This document shows, one piece after another, positions 42,200 to 49,548 of a stretch of DNA of 64,000 nt. Made by a program: the position numbers and the translations under genes. The number at the start of each line of letters is the position of its first letter. Within the stretch, counting starts at the first letter, position 1. The notes below the pieces were generated by a model. The model did no database searches. It had not been told where the DNA came from and worked only from the letters and a program-made list of their open reading frames with translations. Origin of the DNA: Phreatobacter stygius (GTDB taxonomy: Bacteria > Pseudomonadota > Alphaproteobacteria > Rhizobiales > Phreatobacteraceae); assembly GCF_005144885.1 (NCBI RefSeq), contig NZ_CP039690.1, positions 4,539,001-4,603,000 on the forward strand, written 5' to 3'.

Positions 42200-43144
42200 A
42201 TGCATCTATCGCGGGTCGACCTGAACCTGTTCGTGGTGTTCGACACCATCTATGCGGAAGGCGGCATCACGCGTGCGAGCCAGCGGCTCAACCTGTCGCA
42301 GCCGGCCATCAGCCACGCGCTCGGGCGCCTCAGGCAGATGTTCGATGATCCGCTGTTCACCCGCCACGGCCATGTCATGACCCCGACACCGCTGGCGCGC
42401 CGGATGATCGAGCCGATCCGTCAGTCACTGCAGCAGCTGGAGCTGACCTTGAACAAGGTCGACCGGTTCGATCCGGCCGGCGCCACCAAGCGCTTCACGA
42501 TTGGCATCCGTGATGTGCTCGAATCGGTCGTTCTGCCGAACTTCATGCGTGGCATCGCCAGGGATGCTCCGCATATCGACATCAGTATCGTCAGGGCCGA
42601 GCGGCGGGAGCTGGAAAGCGAGCTCTCCGCCGGCACGCTCGATGTTGCGATCGACATCCTGTTGCCGCTGGCCGACGAGATCCGGCGCCGGCGCGTCAGC
42701 GCCGAGGGACTGGCGGTTGTGGCGCGACGGCAGCATCGGCACGTCCGGCCGGGGCTCGATCTCGACAGCTATCTGGCCCAGGAGCACATCGTCGTCTCGG
42801 CGCGCCGCCGCGGCCAGACCGCCGAGGACTTCGAACTCGGGCGGCACAATCTCGGCCGCCGCGTCCGCCTGCGCTGCCAGAATTATTTCGCGGCTTGCCA
42901 CGTGGTGAGCGAAACCGACCTGATCCTGACCATGCCCGAACGCTACGCTGGCATCATCAACGCCCAGTTCAAGAATCAGCTGCTGCCGTTTCCGCTCGAG
43001 GTTTCGGTCGTCGACATCTATCTCTACTGGCACGCCAATGCCGATGCCGATCCGGCCAATGCCTGGCTGCGCCAGCAATTGCTGGCGGCGCTGCAGGAGG
43101 GCACGGCGGCGGCGCGAGGATCGCGTCCCGCACCGCGGACATGA
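42200..43144 (+). CDS. LysR-family transcriptional regulator (NodD-like subgroup)
   Basis: 314 aa. The N-terminal winged HTH (MHLSRVDLNLFVVFDTIYAE, GGITRASQRLNLSQPAISHA, LGRLRQMFDDPLFTR) is of the NodD/NahR-like type. The effector domain runs from about 95 to 300 (PHIDISIVRAERRELESELS, VSETDLILTMPERYAG). ATG 42200 starts the canonical N-terminus; the longer frame from 42089 is not needed. Probable regulator of the divergent DUF2855 gene. Confidence 0.94.
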   Translation: MHLSRVDLNLFVVFDTIYAEGGITRASQRLNLSQPAISHALGRLRQMFDDPLFTRHGHVMTPTPLARRMIEPIRQSLQQLELTLNKVDRFDPAGATKRFTIGIRDVLESVVLPNFMRGIARDAPHIDISIVRAERRELESELSAGTLDVAIDILLPLADEIRRRRVSAEGLAVVARRQHRHVRPGLDLDSYLAQEHIVVSARRRGQTAEDFELGRHNLGRRVRLRCQNYFAACHVVSETDLILTMPERYAGIINAQFKNQLLPFPLEVSVVDIYLYWHANADADPANAWLRQQLLAALQEGTAAARGSRPAPRT

Positions 43145-43161
43145 GCATTCGAAGCGGAGAT

Positions 43162-43485
43162 TCAGCGGCGGCGGCGTTTGCGTCGCGCCGCCTTGATCTC
43201 GGCGATACGCACCTCGTCCTCGATCTGCAGGTGGCGGCCGCGTTCGAGAATCTCGAGCGTATATTCCTCGTAGGTCAGGCCGAGCCGGTCGGCCTTGTCC
43301 ATGCGGAAGCGCATGACATCGGCCGAAACCTTGCGCCACGCGTCGCGATGGGCCCGTTTCCAGTGCAGGAAGAGATGGGCGTCGCCCTTGCCCCAGGGCG
43401 GCCCGAGATAGTCGTCCAGGGCGGGCCCGCCATTATGTCCGAGAGCCTTGTTGCGCACGTTCCGGGAGGCCAAGGGGGATGCCAT
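43162..43485 (-). CDS. Small conserved hypothetical protein with HNGGPALDD motif
   Basis: 107 aa. Near the N-terminus it carries LGHNGGPALDDYLGPPWG, a motif I recall from many short alphaproteobacterial proteins of unknown function, then an amphipathic Arg/Lys-rich helix region and a basic tail (ARRKRRRR). Cytosolic, possibly nucleic-acid binding. AT-rich sequence at about 43490-43545 upstream on the minus strand, including TTGATC-N17-TATCGT, could be its own promoter. Confidence 0.65.
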   Translation of the reverse strand: MASPLASRNVRNKALGHNGGPALDDYLGPPWGKGDAHLFLHWKRAHRDAWRKVSADVMRFRMDKADRLGLTYEEYTLEILERGRHLQIEDEVRIAEIKAARRKRRRR

Positions 43486-43567
43486 GAAATCTTATATGGT
43501 GGATCCTATTCTACGATAAGAGAATGTTCTGCATTGATCAATCGTCTCGGCGACCGCCGCGTCAGCC

Positions 43568-43918
43568 TCAACTCCGGCCGGCTCGTGGTGACTGGCCCTC
43601 GCCCAGCACGGCGCGCAGCCAATCTGCGATGGCGGCGCCCGGCAATGCGCCGACGCGGCTGTCGACGGCTTCGCCGTCCTTGAACAGGAGCAATGTCGGC
43701 GTGGTACGAACGGCAAAACGCCGGGCGGTTTCTTCGTGTTGCGAAATGTCCAGCTTGACGATGCGCAATTGCCCGGCGAATTCGACCGAGAGCCGCTTCA
43801 GCGCCGGCTTGAGCATGCGGCAGGGGCCGCACCACGGTGCCCAGAAATCGACGAGCACGGCGCCGCGCGCCTGAATCACGTCGCTGTCGAAGGATGCGTC
43901 GGTCAGGTTGGTAAGCAT
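43568..43918 (-). CDS. Thioredoxin
   Basis: 116 aa thiol-disulfide oxidoreductase with the canonical active site VDFWAPWCGPCRML (Cys pair at about 30 and 33) and cis-Pro in AVRTTPTLLLFKDGE. ATG 43918 has GGGAG 7 nt upstream; the TTG at 43951 is less likely. It begins 29 bases after livF and is probably the last gene of that operon, an unusual place for thioredoxin. Confidence 0.93.
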   Translation of the reverse strand: MLTNLTDASFDSDVIQARGAVLVDFWAPWCGPCRMLKPALKRLSVEFAGQLRIVKLDISQHEETARRFAVRTTPTLLLFKDGEAVDSRVGALPGAAIADWLRAVLGEGQSPRAGRS

Positions 43919-43947
43919 GCGGAGGCTCCCATCAGCATTTGTCGCGC

Positions 43948-44646
43948 TCAAAGGCCGACATAACGGGCAAAGACATGCGGATCTGCCGCGAGCGCGGTTT
44001 CGTTGCCGCGCCAGACCGTGACGCCCTTTTCGATGAAGGTATGCGCGGTCGCCAGGCGCCGCAGTGCCGCGACGTTCTTGTCGATCAGCAGGATCGACAG
44101 GCGCTCGGCCTTCAGTGCTTCGAGACAGGTCCAGATCTCCGTACGGACGGTCGGAGCAAGGCCCTCCGTCGCTTCATCGAGGACCAGCAGCTTGGGATTG
44201 GTCATCAGCGCCCGGCCGATCGCCAGCATTTGCTGCTCGCCTCCCGACAAGGTGCGGGCATATTGGCGCTGACGCTCGGCGAGGCGCGGAAACAAGGCAT
44301 AAACGCGCGACAGCGACCAGGCGCCCTGGCCGGAACGATTGGCCGCCGTGGCGACCAGGTTCTCGTGGACGGTCAGCGTCGGAAAGACGTGGCGGCCTTC
44401 CGGCACATAACCGATGCCACGGCGTGCGATGACCTCGGGCCGGAGGCCGGTCACCTTCGCGCCATCGAAGACGACCTCGCCGCCGAGCACGTGATTGAGC
44501 CCGATGAGAGCACGAATGGTCGTGGTCTTGCCCATGCCGTTGCGCCCCATGAGCGTGACGATGTCGCCTTTGCCGACCTGCAGGTCGACGCCAAAAAGCA
44601 CCTGGCTGCAGCCGTAGCCGCTCTTCAGGCCAACTACTTCCAGCAT
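43948..44646 (-). CDS. livF: Branched-chain amino acid-type ABC transporter ATP-binding protein LivF
   Basis: 232 aa ATPase: Walker A GRNGMGKTTT (about 37), signature TLSGGEQQMLAIGRAL, Walker B KLLVLDEATEGLAP, and the LivF-type GYVPEGRHVFPTLTV. The ATG overlaps the TGA of livG by one base. Given the neighbouring catabolic genes, the system may import an aromatic or heterocyclic acid instead of leucine. Confidence 0.95.
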   Translation of the reverse strand: MLEVVGLKSGYGCSQVLFGVDLQVGKGDIVTLMGRNGMGKTTTIRALIGLNHVLGGEVVFDGAKVTGLRPEVIARRGIGYVPEGRHVFPTLTVHENLVATAANRSGQGAWSLSRVYALFPRLAERQRQYARTLSGGEQQMLAIGRALMTNPKLLVLDEATEGLAPTVRTEIWTCLEALKAERLSILLIDKNVAALRRLATAHTFIEKGVTVWRGNETALAADPHVFARYVGL

Positions 44647-45404
44647 CAGGGGGCCTCCGTGCCGAGATAGGCGGCGAGCACCTGCGGATCGCTGCGCACC
44701 TGGGTGGCGGTTCCGCTCGCCACGACACGTCCGGCGACCAGAACGCAGATCCGATCGGCCAGGCGGAACACCGCCTCCATGTCGTGCTCCACCAGCAGAA
44801 TGGTGTGGGTTCTCTTGAGGCCTTCGATGACCTCGGTCATCTCGACCGTCTCCGACGGTCCGAGGCCTGCCATGGGCTCGTCCAGCAGGAGCAGGTGCGA
44901 TCCGCGCGCCAGCGCGATAGCAAGTTCCAGCGTGCGCTGCTCGCCATGCGACAGGTCGGCGGCCCTGGCCCCGGCGCGCCCGGCAAGACGAACCCGGTCG
45001 AGCACCGCCATCGCAGGGGCGACGAGGCGCGGGTCGCGGCGCGCCTGGCGCCAGAACCGGAACGAATGCGCCTGCGAGGCCTGGACGGCGAGCGCGACAT
45101 TGTCGAGCACGCAGTCGTCGGCGAGCAATTGCGGGATCTGGTAGAGGCGTCCGATGCCGCGCCGGACCCGTTCCGGCGTCGGCAGTGCGTCGATGATCTC
45201 GCCATTGAAGCGGATCGAGCCGGCATCCTGCCGGATCTCGCCGAACAACTGGCTGATCGCCGTCGTCTTGCCGGCGCCGTTCGGCCCGATCAGCGCCAGG
45301 CACTCGCCAGGCGCCACTTCAAAGCTCAATCCGTCGGTCGCGGCGAGCCCGCCGAAACGCTTGCGCAGACCATCGACGACGAGCAGCGGGGATGGCGGCT
45401 TCAT
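44646..45404 (-). CDS. livG: Branched-chain amino acid-type ABC transporter ATP-binding protein LivG
   Basis: 252 aa ATPase: Walker A GPNGAGKTTAISQLFG, Q loop LYQIPQLL, signature DLSHGEQRTLELAIAL, Walker B LLLLDEPMAGLGPSE, and a C-terminal LivG extension. The signature has His in place of the usual Gly (LSHGEQ), which is common in this subgroup. ATG 45404 overlaps the livM stop (ATGA). Confidence 0.95.
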   Translation of the reverse strand: MKPPSPLLVVDGLRKRFGGLAATDGLSFEVAPGECLALIGPNGAGKTTAISQLFGEIRQDAGSIRFNGEIIDALPTPERVRRGIGRLYQIPQLLADDCVLDNVALAVQASQAHSFRFWRQARRDPRLVAPAMAVLDRVRLAGRAGARAADLSHGEQRTLELAIALARGSHLLLLDEPMAGLGPSETVEMTEVIEGLKRTHTILLVEHDMEAVFRLADRICVLVAGRVVASGTATQVRSDPQVLAAYLGTEAP

Positions 45405-46384
45405 GACGTCGCCTTGCCGCGCGGCAGCCAGCCGCCAAGGCCGCGCCGGGACGCCAGCACGATGCCGAGGATGACCGCCCCAAGCAGTGGCTGCCAATGC
45501 TCGGTCCAGCCTGAGAATAGGGTCTCGAGCCCGATGAAGGCCGCCGCGCCAACCAGCGGGCCGGCGAGAGCGCCGGTGCCGCCCAGGATCACCATGATCA
45601 GGAGCTCGCCGGATTTCGTCCAGTGCAGCATGTCGGGGCTGACGAACCGCGTCAGGTTCGCCGACAGGGCGCCTGCGAGGCCCGCGCCCATGCCGGCGAT
45701 GATGAAGGCGGTGAGTTTGTAGCGATAGGTCGCGATGCCGATCGCCGCCAGGCGCCGTTCGTTCTGCCGCACGCCTTCGAGCACGCGGCCGAACCGCGAT
45801 CCGACGACGCGGGCAGTGAGGAACAGATGTGCGGAAAAGCAGGCAAGGCAGAGAAAATAGATCGCGTCGTCATCGCGCATATCGTGTCCGCCGAGCGTAT
45901 TGCGTCGGCGCACCAGCAGGCCGTCCTCGCCGCCATAAGCCTTCAGCGACACCATCACGAAGAACAGCATCTGCGCGAAGGCGAGCGTGATCATGATGAA
46001 CTGGACACCGCGAGTGCGCAGCGCCAGCGCGCCGATCGCCGCCGCGGTCAGTCCGCCGAACAGGATGGCGGCCGGGATCGTCAGCAAGAGGTCGCCGGCG
46101 CCGGGCAGGAGGCCGAACAGGCGTTCTCCCGAAGCCGTCTGCTCATAGAGGATCGCGACGACATAACCGCCGACACCGAAAAAGGCGGCGTGGCCGAACG
46201 ACACCAGCCCGCCCTGGCCGACCAGCAGGTTGAGGCTGGCGGCGGCAATGGCTGCGACCAGAATGCGCGCGCCGAGCGGCACCAGGGCCGGGTCGCCGAC
46301 CGCGGCCGCGAGCCATGGCAAGCCAAGCGCGATCGCGCCGGCGATCGCCACCGCTGCCCACCGAACAAGCCCACCCGTGCTCAT
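45401..46384 (-). CDS. livM: Branched-chain amino acid-type ABC transporter permease LivM
   Basis: 327 aa, about 8-10 membrane helices. Family marks: SLNLLVGQGGLVSFGHAAFF (about 52-71), FIMITLAFAQMLFFV, and FGRVLEGVRQNERRLAAIGI, the LivM cytoplasmic loop. Overlaps livH upstream and livG downstream by 4 bases each. Confidence 0.95.
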   Translation of the reverse strand: MSTGGLVRWAAVAIAGAIALGLPWLAAAVGDPALVPLGARILVAAIAAASLNLLVGQGGLVSFGHAAFFGVGGYVVAILYEQTASGERLFGLLPGAGDLLLTIPAAILFGGLTAAAIGALALRTRGVQFIMITLAFAQMLFFVMVSLKAYGGEDGLLVRRRNTLGGHDMRDDDAIYFLCLACFSAHLFLTARVVGSRFGRVLEGVRQNERRLAAIGIATYRYKLTAFIIAGMGAGLAGALSANLTRFVSPDMLHWTKSGELLIMVILGGTGALAGPLVGAAAFIGLETLFSGWTEHWQPLLGAVILGIVLASRRGLGGWLPRGKATS

Positions 46385-47304
46385 TGTGTCTGCCCCTGTG
46401 CCGGCAGCAGGCCCTCGGGCCGGACCAGCAGCACCATTGCCATCAACAGGTAGACCGCGATCGACGACAGCCCGCCGGCCAGCGCGTCGGCTTCGGAGGC
46501 AGGCAGGACCTGTTTGAGCAGGCCCGGCGCGAAAGCCCTGGTCAGCGTGTCGACCAGGCCGACGAGCATGGCGCCGAGGAAAGCGCCACGGATCGAGCCG
46601 GTGCCACCGATGACCACGACGACAAAAGTGCCGATCAGGATCTGTTCGCCCATGCCGACCTGGACGGCGACCAGCGGCCCGGCGATGACGCCGGCAAGTC
46701 CGGCGAGCAGGGCGCCGAGCCCGAACACCAGAGTATAGACCAGCCGGATGTCGACCCCGAGCGCCCGCACCGTTTCGCGATGGGTCGCGCCGGCACGGAT
46801 CAGCATGCCGAGCCGCGTCTGGTGCACGATCAGATAGAGCAGCACCGCCACCAGCAGCCCGACCCCGATGACCACCAGGCGGTAGACCGGGTAGTCGAGC
46901 CCCGGCCAGAGCGTCACGGCGCCGGACAAGGCCTGCGGCGCCGCGACGAACAGCGGCTGTCGTCCGACGATCATGGTCGCCAGGCCGTCGACCAGCAGGA
47001 TCAGGCCGAAAGTCGCCCCGACCTGGTCCAGGTGCGGCCGCGCATAGAGCTGGCGCAGCACGCCGAGTTCGATCGCCATGCCGCCGAGCCCCGCCGCGCC
47101 GAGCCCGGCCAGCAGGCCGAGGCCGAAGGAACCGGTCCGCATGGCGATGACGGCGCTCGCCATCGCCCCGATCATGTAGAGCGAGCCGTGCGCGAGATTG
47201 ATGATCCCCATGATGCCGAACACCAGGGTCAGCCCGGCGGCGAGCAGGAACAGCATCACGCCGAGCTGCAATCCATTCAACGTCTGTTCAAAGAAGAGGA
47301 TCAT
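46381..47304 (-). CDS. livH: Branched-chain amino acid-type ABC transporter permease LivH
   Basis: 307 aa membrane protein: FEQTLNGLQLGVMLFLLAAG, FGIMGIINLAHGSLYMIGAM (LivH hallmark), and RLGMLIRAGATHRETVRALG, the coupling loop. ATG 47304 is given; GTG 47307 is in frame. It begins 20 bases after the binding-protein gene. Confidence 0.95.
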   Translation of the reverse strand: MILFFEQTLNGLQLGVMLFLLAAGLTLVFGIMGIINLAHGSLYMIGAMASAVIAMRTGSFGLGLLAGLGAAGLGGMAIELGVLRQLYARPHLDQVGATFGLILLVDGLATMIVGRQPLFVAAPQALSGAVTLWPGLDYPVYRLVVIGVGLLVAVLLYLIVHQTRLGMLIRAGATHRETVRALGVDIRLVYTLVFGLGALLAGLAGVIAGPLVAVQVGMGEQILIGTFVVVVIGGTGSIRGAFLGAMLVGLVDTLTRAFAPGLLKQVLPASEADALAGGLSSIAVYLLMAMVLLVRPEGLLPAQGQTQ

Positions 47305-47324
47305 CACGCGACCGGGCGATCTTG

Positions 47325-48509
47325 CTAGAGCCGGCAGGTGGCGGCGTAGCTGTCGCCATAGCCTGTCGCGATCTTCTGTCGGGTGACCAGTACCGGCTTT
47401 CCGTCGGCACCCTTCTCGACCTTGATCACCCACCAGTCCTGCACCGGATGCTGGTTCGGGCCGAACGAGAACGCGCCGCGGATGGCGGGGAAGTCAGCTT
47501 TGAGCATGGCGGCCCGAAAGGCGTCGGCTTGCGAAAGATCGCCATCCACCGCCCGCAACGCCGCGCCGATCGCCAGTGCGGTCTCGAACGACTGGCTGGC
47601 GAAGACGGTCGCCAGGCGATTGTATTTCGCCTGGAACGCCGCGACGAAGGCACGATTGGCTTCGCCGGGAAAGTCGGCGTTCCAGTGCGTCGTCGCGGTG
47701 ATGCCGAGTGCCGCGTCGCCGACGGCGGCCAGGATCGTGCTGTCGAGCGAGGATTCCGGCACCACCATCGGCACCGTCTGGGCGAGGCCTGCCTGGGCAT
47801 ATTGCCGGATGAACGCAATGCCGAGGCCGCCGGGATGGAACTGGAACACCATGTCCGGTCGAGCGGCGCGGATCTGGGCAAGCTCCGAGGCAAAATCGGT
47901 CTGGTCGAGCCGGGTATAGATTTCGGCGGCGATCTCGCCTTTGAAGGTGCGCCGGAAGCCGGTCAGGGCATCCTTGCCCGCCTGGTAGTTGGGAGCGAGG
48001 ATCGCGGCGCGTTTGTAACCGAGCTCGTTGGCGGCGAGGCCCGCCGTTTCATGAAGCGTGTCGTTCTGCCAGGCGATGGCGAAGAAATTCTTGTGGCAGT
48101 TTCGCCCCGCGAAGGTCGAGGGCGCCGCGTTCGGGCTGACATAGAAGCCGCCGGCATCGAGCACATCAGGCACCACGGCCGCCAGGATGTTCGAGAAGAC
48201 GATGCCGGAAAACAGCTTGACGCCGTTGCGTTTCAGCATGCGTTCGACCACCGTCTTGGCCTGGGCCGGCTTCAGGCCGTCATCCTCGACGATCACCTCG
48301 ACCGGCACGCCGCCGAGCCGGCCCTGGCCTTGCTCGACCGCCAGCCGGAAGGCATCGCGGATATCCTCGCCGATATAGCCGCCGGGTCCCGACAGCGTGG
48401 TGATGAAGCCGATCTTGACCGGGGTGGCCTGAGCCACGACGGTGTCGGGCCACATGGCAAGCCCCATCGCGGTTGCCGATCCACTCAGGAATTCGCGCCG
48501 GGAAGTCAT
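47325..48509 (-). CDS. ABC transporter substrate-binding protein (Peripla_BP_6, LivK-like)
   Basis: 394-residue periplasmic receptor. The twin-arginine-like leader MTSRREFLSGSATAMGLA is followed by the mature start VKIGFITTLSGPGGYIGEDI, KLFSGIVFSNILAAVVPDVL and ADFPAIRGAFSFGPNQHPVQ. These are typical of LivK-like proteins that bind aromatic or other carboxylates. ATG 48509 has AGGAG upstream; the frame is open to 48605. It is 61 bases downstream of the DapA-like gene. Confidence 0.94.
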   Translation of the reverse strand: MTSRREFLSGSATAMGLAMWPDTVVAQATPVKIGFITTLSGPGGYIGEDIRDAFRLAVEQGQGRLGGVPVEVIVEDDGLKPAQAKTVVERMLKRNGVKLFSGIVFSNILAAVVPDVLDAGGFYVSPNAAPSTFAGRNCHKNFFAIAWQNDTLHETAGLAANELGYKRAAILAPNYQAGKDALTGFRRTFKGEIAAEIYTRLDQTDFASELAQIRAARPDMVFQFHPGGLGIAFIRQYAQAGLAQTVPMVVPESSLDSTILAAVGDAALGITATTHWNADFPGEANRAFVAAFQAKYNRLATVFASQSFETALAIGAALRAVDGDLSQADAFRAAMLKADFPAIRGAFSFGPNQHPVQDWWVIKVEKGADGKPVLVTRQKIATGYGDSYAATCRL

Positions 48510-48570
48510 TGTCCCACTCCTTGGTTCGTGTTTCGAAAGCTCGATGCGTCGCCATGTGGTGCCGGGCTTG

Positions 48571-49548
48571 TCATGCAGAGCTTGGCGCGCCGGCGGCGCG
48601 GGCAAGGCCGCAGGCTTCGAAAGCCGCGCGCGTCGCCTGCCTCTCGGCCTCGGTCAGCGCCAACAGCGGCGGACGGACCGGCCCGCCGCGCTGTCCGAGC
48701 AATTCCTGCCAGTACTTCGCGTGGGCCTGCGGCTTCTCCGCCGGCCGGCTCTTGCGGAATTCCCGGCGGATCGGATCGAGGCTGTCGCGGATGGCGCGTG
48801 CCGTCTCGACCTCGCCCGCCAGCGCCAGGTCGGTATAGGCGCGCATGCGGCGGTCGCCGGCCGTCTGGATCAGGTAAGGTGTGTTGGAACAGAGATAGAC
48901 CTGCCAGCCGAGCTCGACGATGTTGTCGAACCACTCGGCCTCCGAGGCCGTGGAGACGATGATCCGGTCGCCCGCCAGCTCGGTCAGCCGCTGGTACATC
49001 GGCCGCGGCACCGAATATTTGATCGCGACGACATTGGGCAGATCGGCGAGCCGGGCGCAGAGCTCCGGGCTCATCAGATAGCCAGAATCGGGATGGCTCC
49101 AGAGCGCCATGCCGATATTCACCTGCTCGCTGATATGCCGGTAATAGGCGTAGAGCGTTTCCTCCTGGGCGTTCAGGAAATGCAGCACCGGGGCGTGGAC
49201 GACGATGTAGCCGGCGCCGATCGCTTCGGCGTGGCGGGCGAGCTCAAGCACCACGTCGAGGTTCTGGTCGGAACAGGACATGATCGTGCCGGCCTTGCCG
49301 CGTGCCTCGTCCACGGCGATGTCGAAGCTCAGCTTTCGCTCTGCGATCGACATGGCGAAAAACTCGCCCTGCTTGCCGCTGATGAACAGGCCATCGATGC
49401 CGAGGTCATCGATCCAGTGGCGGATATTGGCTCTCAGCGCCGGCTCGTCGAGGGCGAGATCGGGCGTGAAGGGGTTGAGCGCTGCCGCCCAGATTCCCTT
49501 CATATGCGCGCGGGCATAGGCCTTGGCATCGACCTTTGCGTAGTTCAT
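48571..49548 (-). CDS. Dihydrodipicolinate synthase/N-acetylneuraminate lyase family protein
   Basis: 325 aa TIM-barrel class I aldolase family member. The Schiff-base Lys is in LPNVVAIKYSVPRPM (about 180), and the entry GLFISGKQGEFFAMSIAERK corresponds to the GTTGE region. Where DapA has the catalytic Tyr (YNxP) this protein reads ALWSHPDSGY, with Trp at that position, so it is not DapA itself; a hydro-lyase or aldolase acting on a catabolic intermediate is more likely. ATG 49548 overlaps the stop of the CoxL-like gene (ATGA), so both act in one operon. Confidence 0.88.
   Translation of the reverse strand: MNYAKVDAKAYARAHMKGIWAAALNPFTPDLALDEPALRANIRHWIDDLGIDGLFISGKQGEFFAMSIAERKLSFDIAVDEARGKAGTIMSCSDQNLDVVLELARHAEAIGAGYIVVHAPVLHFLNAQEETLYAYYRHISEQVNIGMALWSHPDSGYLMSPELCARLADLPNVVAIKYSVPRPMYQRLTELAGDRIIVSTASEAEWFDNIVELGWQVYLCSNTPYLIQTAGDRRMRAYTDLALAGEVETARAIRDSLDPIRREFRKSRPAEKPQAHAKYWQELLGQRGGPVRPPLLALTEAERQATRAAFEACGLARAAGAPSSA

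Noticed and set aside
48571-49548. Lysine-biosynthetic DapA
   Set aside because: The catalytic Tyr position is Trp and the gene is embedded in a catabolic operon; only family membership is claimed.
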